Below the pieces are notes generated by a model. It saw only the letters and a list, made by a program, of their open reading frames with translations. It was not told the DNA's origin and did not search any database. Of a DNA stretch of 36,619 bases, positions 16,301-24,716 are shown one piece after another. A program made the translations under genes and the position numbers. Position 1 is the first letter of the stretch, and every line of letters starts with the position of its first letter. The stretch comes from Natronospirillum sp. (GTDB lineage Bacteria > Pseudomonadota > Gammaproteobacteria > Pseudomonadales > Natronospirillaceae). The stretch is from positions 1 to 36,619 of the forward strand of contig NZ_JAIUMC010000020.1 of the NCBI RefSeq assembly GCF_022565775.1, given 5' to 3'.

Positions 16301-19117
16301 ATGCGCTGGATGCAACACTGCAGGACATCACTTTACGCGCTGGCGGTACTGGCACTCTGGCTGCCGGCTGTGACGGCGCAGGCCCAGTCCTTCAGTGTTA
16401 TCCAGACGCAATACTTCAACATCATCCACCAGGACGTCCATCGGCCACTGGCGCGCCATCTGGCTTCGGTGGCTGATGCGGAATACGAACAACTGCTCAA
16501 CCAGCTGGACATGATTGTGGCGCCGCGGGTCGACCTCCTGATCGACAGCAGCTATGGCGACTCGTACAACGCCACAGCCACCATCGCCAGCAAACCCATG
16601 GTGACCATCAGCCCCTCCTCCCACCTGACCGGTGAACTGCTCAACGACGGTGATGCCGTGACACTGGTGCTGCGCCACGAACTGGCGCACATCCTGACCA
16701 GTCGCAAGACGTCCGAGCCCGAGTTCTATCGTTTCGGCTATGTGGCGGGCAACAACACCTTCGTGCCTTTGGCCTTCCATGAAGGCTATGCCCAGTGGTT
16801 CGAGTCCGACCGGGAACTGCTGACTGGCCGCGCGTTTCGCCAGCATCCGCTGTTCGAAGGGCTCTGGCTGCAGGAATACCAGCAGGGATTTCGCAACTAT
16901 ACCCAGGTGTTTGAAACAGGACGCCACGAGAGCGTGCTGATGGGCTACCTGTATGGTGCCTACTTCTTTACCCACCTGTCCGAGCGCTTCGGTGACGACG
17001 TGGTCCGGGACTGGGTGGAAAACCGTACCGGCCGGCACGGCTTCTGGGCTGATCTGATCAGCCCGCTGTACATGGATATTGCCTGGCGGGCTGCGTTTGA
17101 CGAATCCCTGGCCGAAAGCTGGGCGGAGTTCCTGGTGTTCGAGCAGGCGCGTCTGGAGACCCATCTGGCCGACGATGATCTGCAGACACCCACCGAGCAA
17201 CTGGCCGGCCTGTCGCGTTTCCGTCATGCCAGAGCCGTCTGGCACGAGCAGGGCTGGCGGGTTTATCGGCAGGATGACGGGCTGCGCCGCCCGGCCCTGG
17301 TTATTCAATCCCCGGATGGAGAAACCCGCCGGCATCGAGGCTATCAGCCGGAACAGATCACCGCCTCGGCAGACCAGGGCGTACTCTGGTTCAACCAGTT
17401 GGAACGATGCAGTGGCGAACCGCGCTACAGTCTGTATCGATTGTCGCTTGAAGAAGGTGGCCCCGAGCGCATAGCCCGCTGCAGCCGGGTCGCCCGGCTG
17501 GCCTGGCATGGCCCCAGTGAGCAACTGGCCACCTGGGAGCAGACACTGACGGGGTCCCAACTGGTCCTGCGTGATGCCGCCGGGGAGTATTCCAGTACCT
17601 TGCTGCAGGGAGACTTCGGCGTCCAGATCAAGGCGTTGACCTGGCATCCGGACGGAGAGCGCCTGCTGCTGACAATGAAACCTGAAGTGCAGGGCAACTT
17701 CGATCTCTATGAGCTGACACTCGACACCCTGTCCCTGCAGCCGCTGACCCGCGATGCCGAATTGCCCGAAGGCGCCCACTGGGCCGATCAGGATACTCTG
17801 GTGTTCAGTGTCCCCGAAATCAGCCCGGCCGGGGTGCGGCTGCTGCAAGCCCATGCCTGGCAGCCGGGGCAGGGTGAACGGCAGCGGCTGACCCGCGTGG
17901 CCGGCAATGTGCATCAACCCAGGTTGAGAGAAGGTCAGGTGGTTTACCTGACCGAGGGCGGTCTGAACTATGACCTGATGCGTGTGGCGCCGTTACCCGA
18001 CACTCCCGATTCAATGATGCCTCAGCCACCGGTGACTGCGGACTGGGTGATGCCTGCTGGCCTGATACTGGGTCCACCAATTGAGGAAGAGGACGACCCC
18101 GAAACGGACACGGCGGAGGAAGCCGACGCTGAGCGAGAGCCCCGCGAACCGGGCCTGCATCCCTACTATGCGATTGAATACATGAGCCCGGGCCTGTTTG
18201 CACCGTTTCCCTACTGGGACGGAGAACTGGGGTTTGGCCTGGCCGGCGATTGGCGAGAGCCGACGGACCGGCATCAGGTCATGTTGACCGCCACGCTAGG
18301 GGTCTTTACCGGCGATATTGCCGGCACGCTGGATTATCGGTTCTACAATGACTGGTCGCTGGGCGTTGGCCAGGCGCGGCAATCCGGAGACCTGTATTCC
18401 GGCTACCGCGCGGGCTGGGACCGCACGCTCTGGCAGAGTCACAGAGGGGCGTTCGGCGCGCATGCCGAGTGGGTAACCGATCAGCGTCATGCTGGCTCAG
18501 ACAATTCTGGACTGCGCCGCCGCTGGGCCGGCACCGGGGTCGGGTACGGTTTCAGCCAGCGAAGTGCCGAGCGCTACTATCCCAACCGGTCCGGCAGTCT
18601 GGCGCTGGACTACGAGCGTGCCTTCAGCTATGCCGACAGCAACCGGCTGCGCCTCACCGGACAGGCGCGCCAGGCTCTATGGGGGCAGCACTCGGTGCAG
18701 GCCCATACCCGGCTGCTCTGGACCGATGACAACAACCGACCCTTCTCTGCCGGCCGCAGCGATGCCTATAGCGTATTTTCCCGCCCCATCGGCTCTACGG
18801 TGACCTTGCGCGCTCTGCCCGAACCGCTCGACAGCCCGGAACTGCTGTGGGCCAGACCGCAAACTCAGTGGCTGCTGGCCGAGCCCGATCGCACCCTGGG
18901 ATCCTGGGGTCTTGGCATCAATACCCTCTGGCTGACACCCTATGCCGCCGGTGCCTGGGACCTGGACCAGCAGGCGCGCTACAACATAGGCGCCGAGCTC
19001 GAGCTGCACTTCACCACCTTCTGGCTGCTGCCGCTGGAGGCCGCAGTGGGCTACGCCCACAACCCCGAGCGAGAGGAGATAGGCGAAGTCTACTTCAACC
19101 TCGGACCGAGGTTTTGA
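16301..19117 (+). CDS. Outer-membrane protein combining a metallopeptidase-like, a propeller-like and a beta-barrel domain
   Basis: The 938-residue product has a signal peptide (LYALAVLALWLPAVTAQA-QS). Residues about 30-290 resemble the MA-clan 'peptidase MA-like' fold. HELAH at 126-130 provides two zinc histidines and the catalytic Glu, and FHEGYAQWFE at 159-168 supplies the third ligand E161. Residues about 300-580 contain repeated SPDG-, WHPDGERLLL- and YELTLDTLSL-type segments of a TolB-like propeller. After an acidic linker (EEEDDPETDTAEEADAERE), residues about 620-938 are beta strands ending in GEVYFNLGPRF with a terminal Phe, like an Omp85/surface-antigen barrel. I infer a barrel-anchored periplasmic or surface protease. 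It follows ybbP by 36 bp with AAGGAAG upstream. Substrate unknown. Confidence 0.75.
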   Translation: MRWMQHCRTSLYALAVLALWLPAVTAQAQSFSVIQTQYFNIIHQDVHRPLARHLASVADAEYEQLLNQLDMIVAPRVDLLIDSSYGDSYNATATIASKPMVTISPSSHLTGELLNDGDAVTLVLRHELAHILTSRKTSEPEFYRFGYVAGNNTFVPLAFHEGYAQWFESDRELLTGRAFRQHPLFEGLWLQEYQQGFRNYTQVFETGRHESVLMGYLYGAYFFTHLSERFGDDVVRDWVENRTGRHGFWADLISPLYMDIAWRAAFDESLAESWAEFLVFEQARLETHLADDDLQTPTEQLAGLSRFRHARAVWHEQGWRVYRQDDGLRRPALVIQSPDGETRRHRGYQPEQITASADQGVLWFNQLERCSGEPRYSLYRLSLEEGGPERIARCSRVARLAWHGPSEQLATWEQTLTGSQLVLRDAAGEYSSTLLQGDFGVQIKALTWHPDGERLLLTMKPEVQGNFDLYELTLDTLSLQPLTRDAELPEGAHWADQDTLVFSVPEISPAGVRLLQAHAWQPGQGERQRLTRVAGNVHQPRLREGQVVYLTEGGLNYDLMRVAPLPDTPDSMMPQPPVTADWVMPAGLILGPPIEEEDDPETDTAEEADAEREPREPGLHPYYAIEYMSPGLFAPFPYWDGELGFGLAGDWREPTDRHQVMLTATLGVFTGDIAGTLDYRFYNDWSLGVGQARQSGDLYSGYRAGWDRTLWQSHRGAFGAHAEWVTDQRHAGSDNSGLRRRWAGTGVGYGFSQRSAERYYPNRSGSLALDYERAFSYADSNRLRLTGQARQALWGQHSVQAHTRLLWTDDNNRPFSAGRSDAYSVFSRPIGSTVTLRALPEPLDSPELLWARPQTQWLLAEPDRTLGSWGLGINTLWLTPYAAGAWDLDQQARYNIGAELELHFTTFWLLPLEAAVGYAHNPEREEIGEVYFNLGPRF

Positions 19118-19405
19118 GCAGTTCAAGCAAGTCCGTAAAGGTCTGCGAATCAAAGGGAAATCAAAGGGGTCAGCAATCAAAGGGGTCAGAGTCGTTGATT
19201 TAATCAAAGGGGTCAGAGTCGTTGATTTCAGCCAGTTGGCCCTGCCCAACAGCGCCAGACACCAGCTACTTGGCAGCACCACGCTGAACACCCAGCACCT
19301 GCTGCTTGACCGACTCTACTTATCACCCCGGTTAAGAATGGGGGGATTACCCTCCGGCCGTCGCCTTGTGTGGTGTAAAATCCATATGGACCTGACGTCC
19401 TGATA
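19118..19405. other. Gene-free intergenic stretch between the peptidase-barrel gene and degV
   Basis: I see no gene in these 288 bases. The left third holds the AAAGGGGTCAG tandem repeat. The rest has no recognisable coding fragment in any frame. Two perfect palindromes, TCCATATGGA (19381-19390) and CCTGATATCAGG (19399-19410), lie side by side at the 3' end of degV; their role is unknown. Confidence 0.5.
19149..19228. repeat. Short tandem repeat with AATCAAAGGGGTCAG core
   Basis: Two full 26-base copies (19176-19201 and 19203-19228, period 27) are identical. A partial copy lies at 19160-19173 and a fragment at 19149-19158. Each full unit starts AATCAA and ends TTGATT, so it can fold on itself. 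I recall similar AAAGGGGTCAG sequences next to REP-associated (Y1) transposases in proteobacteria; no transposase is present here. Confidence 0.8.
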
Positions 19406-20365
19406 TCAGGCCGCTGTGGACCATTCGTGGTCGATGCTGGCAACTGCCAGGCTTACCGATCCGGGGCCGAGGCAGGTGGCACCGGCCAGGCCCATGGTAC
19501 TGATCAGCAGTACAATTTTACGCTCCTGATGCAGCTTTCGCAGGTCCTGCACGCCGGTGAAGCGTTCCAGATCCAGCAAGTCGCCGGCGTAACTCAAACT
19601 CACGTACGGCGATTCGGCTCCTCTTTGCAGTATTCGGACGGTCTGATTGAAAACCGCCGTGACGGCCTGATCAAACGTCGGTTGACGGTCAACGGTGAAC
19701 ATTTTATTGCGGAAGGAGCAAATGATCGGTGTTTCTTTGGGCGGAAAGCCGAGCGATCCTGAGGTCCACCGCAATGGGGGGTGGTCGAATGCTGCTTGCC
19801 GTTCATTAAGATACGTCAGATCGGTAGGCACCATAAAAGTATGGGTTAGTTCGGCTGTATGATTGATGTTGCGCCGTAACTCACTATGTTCCTTGCCTCG
19901 CTTGATGAACGCCAGCGCCTGGGCAGCCACCAAACCCTGGCCGGCAAACAGCGTCTGGGTGTCCAGCAGGCGAATTCGAGTCTGGCTGTCAGCCAGGGAG
20001 AGTCGATCCTGCAAGCGCTGAATGATGGGCTTCAATGTATGGAAATGATGTGACAGGGTGTGACTGCCACAAAGTACCATCAGATAATCTGTCCCGGGCA
20101 GGGCTTTTGCCCAGAGGGCTTCTTCCAGGGCCTCTGTATCTGGTGGTGCCAGAGTAAACCGTCGGCGGCGTCGCTGGTGGCCCACGTACACGAATTTGTC
20201 GATCAGATGATCCCTGTAGGCTTCCAGAGTACGCTCAGGCTGCCGAGTATCTTCGATGTCATGGCCGTCCGCAGTGACTTGAACCGTTAACACATGAATG
20301 CCATAGTCATCGATCACTTGCCTGGGCAAATCTGCTGCCGCGTCTATCGCGAGCGTTACTCTCAT
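19406..20365 (-). CDS. DegV family fatty-acid-binding protein
   Basis: The 319-residue cytoplasmic protein fits the DegV fold. It has an N-terminal strand with AIDAAADLP, where the first-lobe Ser/Thr-Asp motif is usually DSxxDLP; the Ser is Ala here. It also has the EALEEALWAKALPGTDYLMVLCGSHTLSH segment matching the conserved Ser-containing loop, and IRLLDTQTLFAGQGLVAAQAL matching the V-DS...-GG/GQG motif. Family members bind a fatty acid and, as FakB, can deliver it to the kinase FakA in Gram-positives; no fakA is seen here. The change DSxxD to DAAAD at the first site may alter binding. It is divergent from the TctC gene. The C-terminal region is less typical, so the function is uncertain. 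Confidence 0.8.
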   Translation of the reverse strand: MRVTLAIDAAADLPRQVIDDYGIHVLTVQVTADGHDIEDTRQPERTLEAYRDHLIDKFVYVGHQRRRRRFTLAPPDTEALEEALWAKALPGTDYLMVLCGSHTLSHHFHTLKPIIQRLQDRLSLADSQTRIRLLDTQTLFAGQGLVAAQALAFIKRGKEHSELRRNINHTAELTHTFMVPTDLTYLNERQAAFDHPPLRWTSGSLGFPPKETPIICSFRNKMFTVDRQPTFDQAVTAVFNQTVRILQRGAESPYVSLSYAGDLLDLERFTGVQDLRKLHQERKIVLLISTMGLAGATCLGPGSVSLAVASIDHEWSTAA

Positions 20366-20460
20366 GGTGAGTGTCCCCCAGTGTTAGCATTTAGGGTACG
20401 TTCCAACGTCTGGCGCGAGCCCCGACGCGAAAAAGTACCACCATTTCATTAGGTAACTCT

Positions 20461-20480
20461 AGTTCAGGGCAGAACTTTTT
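20461..20480 (+). terminator. Weak terminator-like hairpin in the tctC leader
   Basis: AGTTC (20461-20465) and GAACT (20472-20476) pair around a 6-base loop and are followed by a T run to 20480. The stem is only five pairs, so function is uncertain. Confidence 0.3.
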
Positions 20481-20500
20481 CCGAACATGCTTCGAGAGTG

Positions 20501-20573
20501 CTTGCCGGGATATGCCTGCATCCCGGAGCAAGGGGAGGTTGGCAAGTTTTTCTCCGGGGAGCAAAATTTTTTC
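20501..20573 (+). ncRNA. Candidate structured leader or small RNA 3' end
   Basis: An 11-pair stem with a two-base bulge (CTTGC+CGGGAT, loop ATGCCTGC, ATCCCG+GCAAG; 20501-20532) is followed by GGCAAGTTTTT at 20541-20551. GGCAAG can compete for the same CTTGCC arm, giving a mutually exclusive hairpin ending in T5. A second hairpin with TTTTTT after it ends near 20573. Alternative pairing before U runs is what attenuators show, but no known riboswitch family is recognised. Confidence 0.3.
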
Positions 20574-20697
20574 TTATGGGCCTGGTTGGCACTGTCCGAT
20601 CAGGCATTTCTTGCAACAACCTTGTAGAATATATTCATCGCCTGCCTATTCTGAAAATTGCGCAACGAATGATCCGCAGAGCGGTGAGGCAGCATCG

Positions 20698-21651
20698 ATG
20701 AAAACAAAAAGATTCTACTGGCCCGTCATACTGCTGCCTTTTTTCTGGTTCACTGGGGTGCCTGCACTGTCAGATCACAGCTTTCCATCGAGACCTCTGA
20801 CGATGCTGATCGGGTATGGTCCGGGTGGCAGTACGGATGTACAGGGTCGCGTGCTGGTCGAAATACTGTCAGAGCAGTTGGGACAGCCGGTCGATATCGT
20901 TTATCAGCCGGGCGCCGGTGGTGGTGTGGCTGCTGCAATGCTGGCCGGCAGTGCCGATCAGGGGTACGTCTTTCAATACGGTTCCTCGCTGGCATTTACC
21001 ATTGCACCGCTGATCGCACCAGCCTCTTACGAGTTGAACAGTTTTCGCTTCGTAGCAGGGGTTACGCTGGATCAGCCAGCGATTGTTACCGGACCGGACA
21101 AGCCGTTCGAGACCTGGTACGAACTGATGGACTATTCCGAAGACAACCCAGAACTGGTCTATGTGACTCCCTTCTCTCAGGATCGTTTCATCATCAGGCG
21201 AATTGCCGAACGTGAAGGCTTGGACCTGCGCATCCTGCCTGCTGCCGGCGGCTCCGAGATGGCGCCTCTCGTGTTGTCGGGCGATGCTGACATAGCCACC
21301 AGTGGCGGCACACACAGTGCTTATACCGATTCGGGCGACATGATCGTGCTGGTCAGTTTGGCCGATGAGCGGTTGGTCTACTACCCGGATGCGCCGACCT
21401 TGCGTGAGCTGGGCTATGATTTCAGCATGCACGCGGTTCGTGTGGTTGTTGTTCCTGCAGAGACGCCGGATGAACAGGTGCGGGTGCTGTCGGAAGCGCT
21501 GGAGGCTGCCACACGCGACCCCCGCTTTATTGAGGTGACGGAAGAGCGCATCAGAATGCCCGTTGTGTTCAAGAGTGGTGAAGACCTGAACTCCCTGTTT
21601 GCGAATCAAGTTGAAGAGCACAGACAATTGATCGAGGACTCGAGTTTCTGA
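20698..21651 (+). CDS. TctC/Bug-family periplasmic binding protein, orphan
   Basis: The 317-residue product is a secreted substrate-binding protein of the tripartite tricarboxylate transporter family. It has a signal peptide (WPVILLPFFWFTGVPALS), then FPSRPLTMLIGYGPGGSTDVQGR, the family's hallmark pGGstD loop, and VDIVYQPGAGGGVAAAMLA, the second hallmark GAgG loop. Family members bind carboxylic acids in a Venus-flytrap cleft. No tctA or tctB membrane genes are nearby. Instead a chemoreceptor gene follows on the same strand, as would suit a ligand-presenting role; that is inference. The start at 20698 has GTGAGG about 8 bases upstream and begins the leader properly. Confidence 0.88.
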   Translation: MKTKRFYWPVILLPFFWFTGVPALSDHSFPSRPLTMLIGYGPGGSTDVQGRVLVEILSEQLGQPVDIVYQPGAGGGVAAAMLAGSADQGYVFQYGSSLAFTIAPLIAPASYELNSFRFVAGVTLDQPAIVTGPDKPFETWYELMDYSEDNPELVYVTPFSQDRFIIRRIAEREGLDLRILPAAGGSEMAPLVLSGDADIATSGGTHSAYTDSGDMIVLVSLADERLVYYPDAPTLRELGYDFSMHAVRVVVVPAETPDEQVRVLSEALEAATRDPRFIEVTEERIRMPVVFKSGEDLNSLFANQVEEHRQLIEDSSF

Positions 21652-21687
21652 AAAGCAACTTAAGTCGCCCTCCGAAGTTGCTTTTCA
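21649..21687 (+). terminator. Perfect 13-bp hairpin at the end of the tctC-like gene
   Basis: TGAAAAGCAACTT (21649-21661) and AAGTTGCTTTTCA (21675-21687) pair perfectly around a 13-base loop. The stop codon TGA is the first three bases of the stem. The T run lies inside the right arm and none follows, so it may terminate, stabilise the 3' end or only partly block readthrough into the chemoreceptor gene. Confidence 0.5.
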
Positions 21688-21699
21688 GGCAGATTGTCC

Positions 21700-21726
21700 T
21701 AAAGTTTTTACTACAGCTTTGATTAA
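21700..21726 (+). promoter_or_regulatory. Possible degenerate sigma-28 promoter of the second chemoreceptor
   Basis: TAAAGTTT at 21700-21707 is an exact sigma-28 -35 element. Eleven bases later TTGATTAA stands where GCCGATAA is expected, matching only the last three positions. The exact -35 before a chemoreceptor gene is suggestive, but the -10 is poor. Confidence 0.35.
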
Positions 21727-21774
21727 CGCGGTCGCTACAAGGGAGAGTGATTGACCGAATGGCGGGGTAGTACC

Positions 21775-23943
21775 ATGCGTCAGCTTCTCTCTATTTCAGG
21801 GCTTATTTACGCTCTCTTCGGCCTGTTGATTGCCTGCCTGCTATTGATCGGTGCCTATTCAATCTTCAGTGTGCAGCAACTCAGCGCGAGCCTGTCCCAC
21901 CTGATGGGAGAGACCGAAGAGGTATCCGACAGTCTGGAGCAGTCACTGGGCTCGCTCGGTGAGCTGGAAGCCGAGTTGGCGTCACTCTCTGTGGCTCAGG
22001 AGTCATTGCTGCGCCTGCAGGGGCTCGAGCAGCAGATGGTCTCCACTACGGAAGCTGCGCTGGAAATCGACTCGGATTTGCAAAACCTCGAGCAGGTAGC
22101 GGAAGGCCAGAGCACCAGCCTCAGAAATATCAGCGAAAGCACGGCCAGCATTGCCGATGACCTGGCGCTGGTGTCCGGGCCGCTGTTTGAAATGATCACC
22201 CTATCGCAGACCATTTCTGCCAGCTCTCAGACCGTGTTGCTGGATCTGTATCGTATCGCCGGCGGGTTCGAGGTGGACGAAACGACCTTTGGCGACACTA
22301 TTCAGGACGTGACCCGCGGCCTGGCCAGCATGACCAGTGCCATGTTCAACGTCGACCAGACCGATGACACCCGCCAGGTGCTGATTGAGCTGCGCCGCGA
22401 CCTGCGAGGCTTCCGGCGCGATCTGGGCACCTTTACCGGCAGCACCGACGAAGAGGAGAGAGCAGAGCTGCTGCCGCAGCTGATCACCACAGCGGAAGCC
22501 GTGGCTGCACTGGCTGCGCGCATTCAGGAGGGCAGTCTGGCGCTGGCCAATGATACAGCAACGCAGGCCAATCAGCTGGCAGCGGAAACCGGCGAGAGAC
22601 TGGAAGAGCAGCGTGAAACCAACGCGGAGGCGCAGGAGGTCATCGCCAACACACTGTCGAGAGTCAGCCAGAACAATGACATATCACGCTCACTGGTGGA
22701 TGATTTGTCTGCGACTGCCAGCGCCCTGAGTGAGCAATTGGGTGCCATTCCGGCGGTGGAGGCTCGGGTGCAGGAAACCATCGACTCGATGCGCACGATC
22801 CTGTCGGTAGACCAGGCCGATCGTCTCACCGAGGTGGAAGTCGCCGCGGCTCAGCGCCAGGCGCAGGCCCGTCAGTTGCCCCTGATTCTGATGGCATTGT
22901 GCGCCATTGCAGTGATTATCGGCTTGCTCGCCAGCCTCGGTCTGAGGCGGTTTATTGTCAAACCCATGTCCGATTTCGTGGCCGGCGTGAATCGGGTTAC
23001 CCATGATGACCTGAGTCGGGAGATCGAATCTCCCGGTGCCGTTGGCGAGTTGAAAGAAGTGATTCAGCAGGTCAATGGGCTGATCGGTTCTCTGCGAGAC
23101 AATGTGCAGGATATGTCCGATGCCGGTCAGACCATCTCCGACAGCATCAAGGCCATGCACGAGACAACCGTGGTCACCCAGTCCGCGGTGGATGCACAGC
23201 GACGCAGTGAAGCGGAAATTGCCTCGGCCACTCAGGAGCTGAATAGTACGGTGCACTCGGTGGCGGAGGCGGGCGAGCAGGTCCGCCAGCAGACCAGTTC
23301 GGTCAACCAGTCCATCAGTGACAGCCGCAAAGGGGTCGACCAGGCCAGATCAGAGGTAGACGCCCTGAGCAGCCGCATGGCCGAAGTCAACGCGGCGATG
23401 AACCGGTTCAAGGAGGACAGCGACAAGATAGATTCGGTGCTCGGTGGAATCAGGGCGATTTCGGAGCAAACCAATCTGCTGGCCCTGAATGCAGCAATCG
23501 AGGCAGCCCGGGCCGGTGAATCCGGTCGCGGCTTTGCCGTGGTGGCCGACGAGGTGCGCCAACTGGCTCAGCGCACGGGCGAAGCAACGGTGGAAATTGA
23601 AACGCTGACCCAGTCACTCAAGCAGGGGGCCGACCATGGCACCGAGGCTATTGATGTCAGCCTTAAACAGCTCGACAGTAATGTCGAGGCGACCGAGGAC
23701 GTCGCCCGGGCACTGGGTGTCATCGTCGAGCAGGTGGAAAAAATCAACGAGCTGAACACCCAACTCGTGCAGTACACCCATGGGCAACAAGAGCAGATCG
23801 AGGTCATCAACACCGGCATTGCCCGTGTCGAGCATCACTCGGAAGAGGCGCAGCGCGCCGCTGAAGCCAATGTCGAGGCCAGCGGAGGGCTGCAGCGAGC
23901 CTCCGGCAAGCTGACTGGCCTGGTAGGGCGGTTCAGGCTCTAG
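21775..23943 (+). CDS. Methyl-accepting chemotaxis protein with a long helical sensor domain
   Basis: The 722-residue receptor has a membrane helix at residues about 5-30, an unusually long (about 335-residue) periplasmic region rich in heptad-like Glu/Gln/Ser/Leu helices, a second helix at about 367-390, HAMP, and the cytoplasmic signalling coil. The conserved tip is at about 560-606 ([22 protein letters not shown] and [11 protein letters not shown]). Two starts compete: ATG 21775, with GGGG 8 bases before it, and TTG 21751, with a stronger GGGAG 5 bases before it, which would add 8 residues. It follows the TctC-like gene by about 120 bp, and its stop overlaps the convergent SDR gene by 4 bases. 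Ligand unknown; sensing through the TctC-like protein is possible. Confidence 0.93.
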   Translation: MRQLLSISGLIYALFGLLIACLLLIGAYSIFSVQQLSASLSHLMGETEEVSDSLEQSLGSLGELEAELASLSVAQESLLRLQGLEQQMVSTTEAALEIDSDLQNLEQVAEGQSTSLRNISESTASIADDLALVSGPLFEMITLSQTISASSQTVLLDLYRIAGGFEVDETTFGDTIQDVTRGLASMTSAMFNVDQTDDTRQVLIELRRDLRGFRRDLGTFTGSTDEEERAELLPQLITTAEAVAALAARIQEGSLALANDTATQANQLAAETGERLEEQRETNAEAQEVIANTLSRVSQNNDISRSLVDDLSATASALSEQLGAIPAVEARVQETIDSMRTILSVDQADRLTEVEVAAAQRQAQARQLPLILMALCAIAVIIGLLASLGLRRFIVKPMSDFVAGVNRVTHDDLSREIESPGAVGELKEVIQQVNGLIGSLRDNVQDMSDAGQTISDSIKAMHETTVVTQSAVDAQRRSEAEIASATQELNSTVHSVAEAGEQVRQQTSSVNQSISDSRKGVDQARSEVDALSSRMAEVNAAMNRFKEDSDKIDSVLGGIRAISEQTNLLALNAAIEAARAGESGRGFAVVADEVRQLAQRTGEATVEIETLTQSLKQGADHGTEAIDVSLKQLDSNVEATEDVARALGVIVEQVEKINELNTQLVQYTHGQQEQIEVINTGIARVEHHSEEAQRAAEANVEASGGLQRASGKLTGLVGRFRL

Positions 23944-24701
23944 ATCCGCGTCCCGCCATCCACCTCCAGCACCCGGCCGGTGAAGAAGTCGTTCTCGAAG
24001 ATGTACTGGGCGCTGTGGGCGATTTCTTTCTGTTCACCCAGGCGGCCGAGCATCGCCATCTGTTCCATGCGCTGCAGGGCTTCGGGTTTCATCTGGGCGG
24101 TCATGTCGGTGGCGATGGCGCCGGGGGCAATAGCGGCGACACGGATCTTGTAGCGTGCCAGTTCTTTCGCCCAGGTGACGGTCATGGCCGACACGCCGGC
24201 CTTGGCGGCACTGTAGTTGCTTTGGCCCATGTTACCGGCCCGCGAGACCGAAGCCATATTGATGATGACCCCGCCATGACCGTCCTGCGCCATGATGGCG
24301 GCGGCTTCTCGGCCGCAGAGGAAGGTGCCGGTCAGGTTGATGTCGATCAGCTTGCGGAACTGCTCGGCCGACATCTTCTTCTCCAGCTTGCCGTCTTTTA
24401 CCTTGATCAGCAGTCCGTCCATCAGCACGCCGGCATTGTTGATCAGCCCGTCGATGCGCCCGAAGTCTTCGCGAATCAGGGCAAAGCAGGCTTCCACGGC
24501 CGGTTCGTCAGTGATGTCCAGGTGATAGGTCTCTGCTCTGCCGCCTGCCGCCCGGCAGGCTACCGCTGTATCGTCAAGGCCGTCCTGGTCCAGGTCGACC
24601 AGGGCGAGGCGGGCGCCCTGGCCGGCCAGGCGCAGCGCCATGGCTCGTCCGAGACCCCGGGCACCGCCGGTGATGACAATGACTGACTTGTTGATCTGCA
24701 T
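23940..24701 (-). CDS. Short-chain dehydrogenase/reductase, possibly 3-hydroxy-2-methylacyl-CoA dehydrogenase
   Basis: The 253-residue classical SDR has the cofactor motif TGGARGLG at about residues 11-18, D37 after the second strand (NAD-type), NNAG, the catalytic Ser in INMASVS, and Tyr-Lys in YSAAK. An insert ([18 protein letters not shown]) before the Ser region is unlike housekeeping FabG. It is the last gene of a leftward operon of acyl-CoA dehydrogenase, enoyl-CoA hydratase and hydroxyisobutyryl-CoA hydrolase, 15 bp after the hydrolase stop. In related bacteria an SDR in such clusters oxidises 2-methyl-3-hydroxybutyryl-CoA from isoleucine; that role fits but is not proved by motifs. 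Confidence 0.85.
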   Translation of the reverse strand: MQINKSVIVITGGARGLGRAMALRLAGQGARLALVDLDQDGLDDTAVACRAAGGRAETYHLDITDEPAVEACFALIREDFGRIDGLINNAGVLMDGLLIKVKDGKLEKKMSAEQFRKLIDINLTGTFLCGREAAAIMAQDGHGGVIINMASVSRAGNMGQSNYSAAKAGVSAMTVTWAKELARYKIRVAAIAPGAIATDMTAQMKPEALQRMEQMAMLGRLGEQKEIAHSAQYIFENDFFTGRVLEVDGGTRI

Positions 24702-24716
24702 GGTTTCAAAGGTCCT

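Larger units (their letters stand above)
20366..20697. other. Structured intergenic region between degV and the tctC-like gene
   Basis: No protein gene is convincing in these 332 bases. Four foldable segments are seen on the plus strand. GGTAC/GTACC (20395-20439) encloses CGTC-GGC-GCGA-GCC-GACG. AGTTC-N6-GAACT followed by five T lies at 20461-20480. A long stem of CTTGC+CGGGAT with ATCCCG+GCAAG lies at 20501-20532. CTCC-GG-GGAG is flanked by T and A runs and followed by six T (20547-20573). Two of these look like weak intrinsic terminators, so a leader with attenuation or a small RNA is possible. Confidence 0.45.

Noticed and set aside
16328..17917. Long antisense open frame of 529 codons inside the peptidase-barrel gene
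   Set aside because: It lies opposite a gene with clear domains, its product is low-complexity in Gln/Gly/His with no motif, and such mirror frames are common at high GC.
19376..19410. Adjacent palindromes TCCATATGGA and CCTGATATCAGG at the 3' end of degV
   Set aside because: They are short, perfect palindromes with no T run and no matching copies in the window; a functional call would be a guess.
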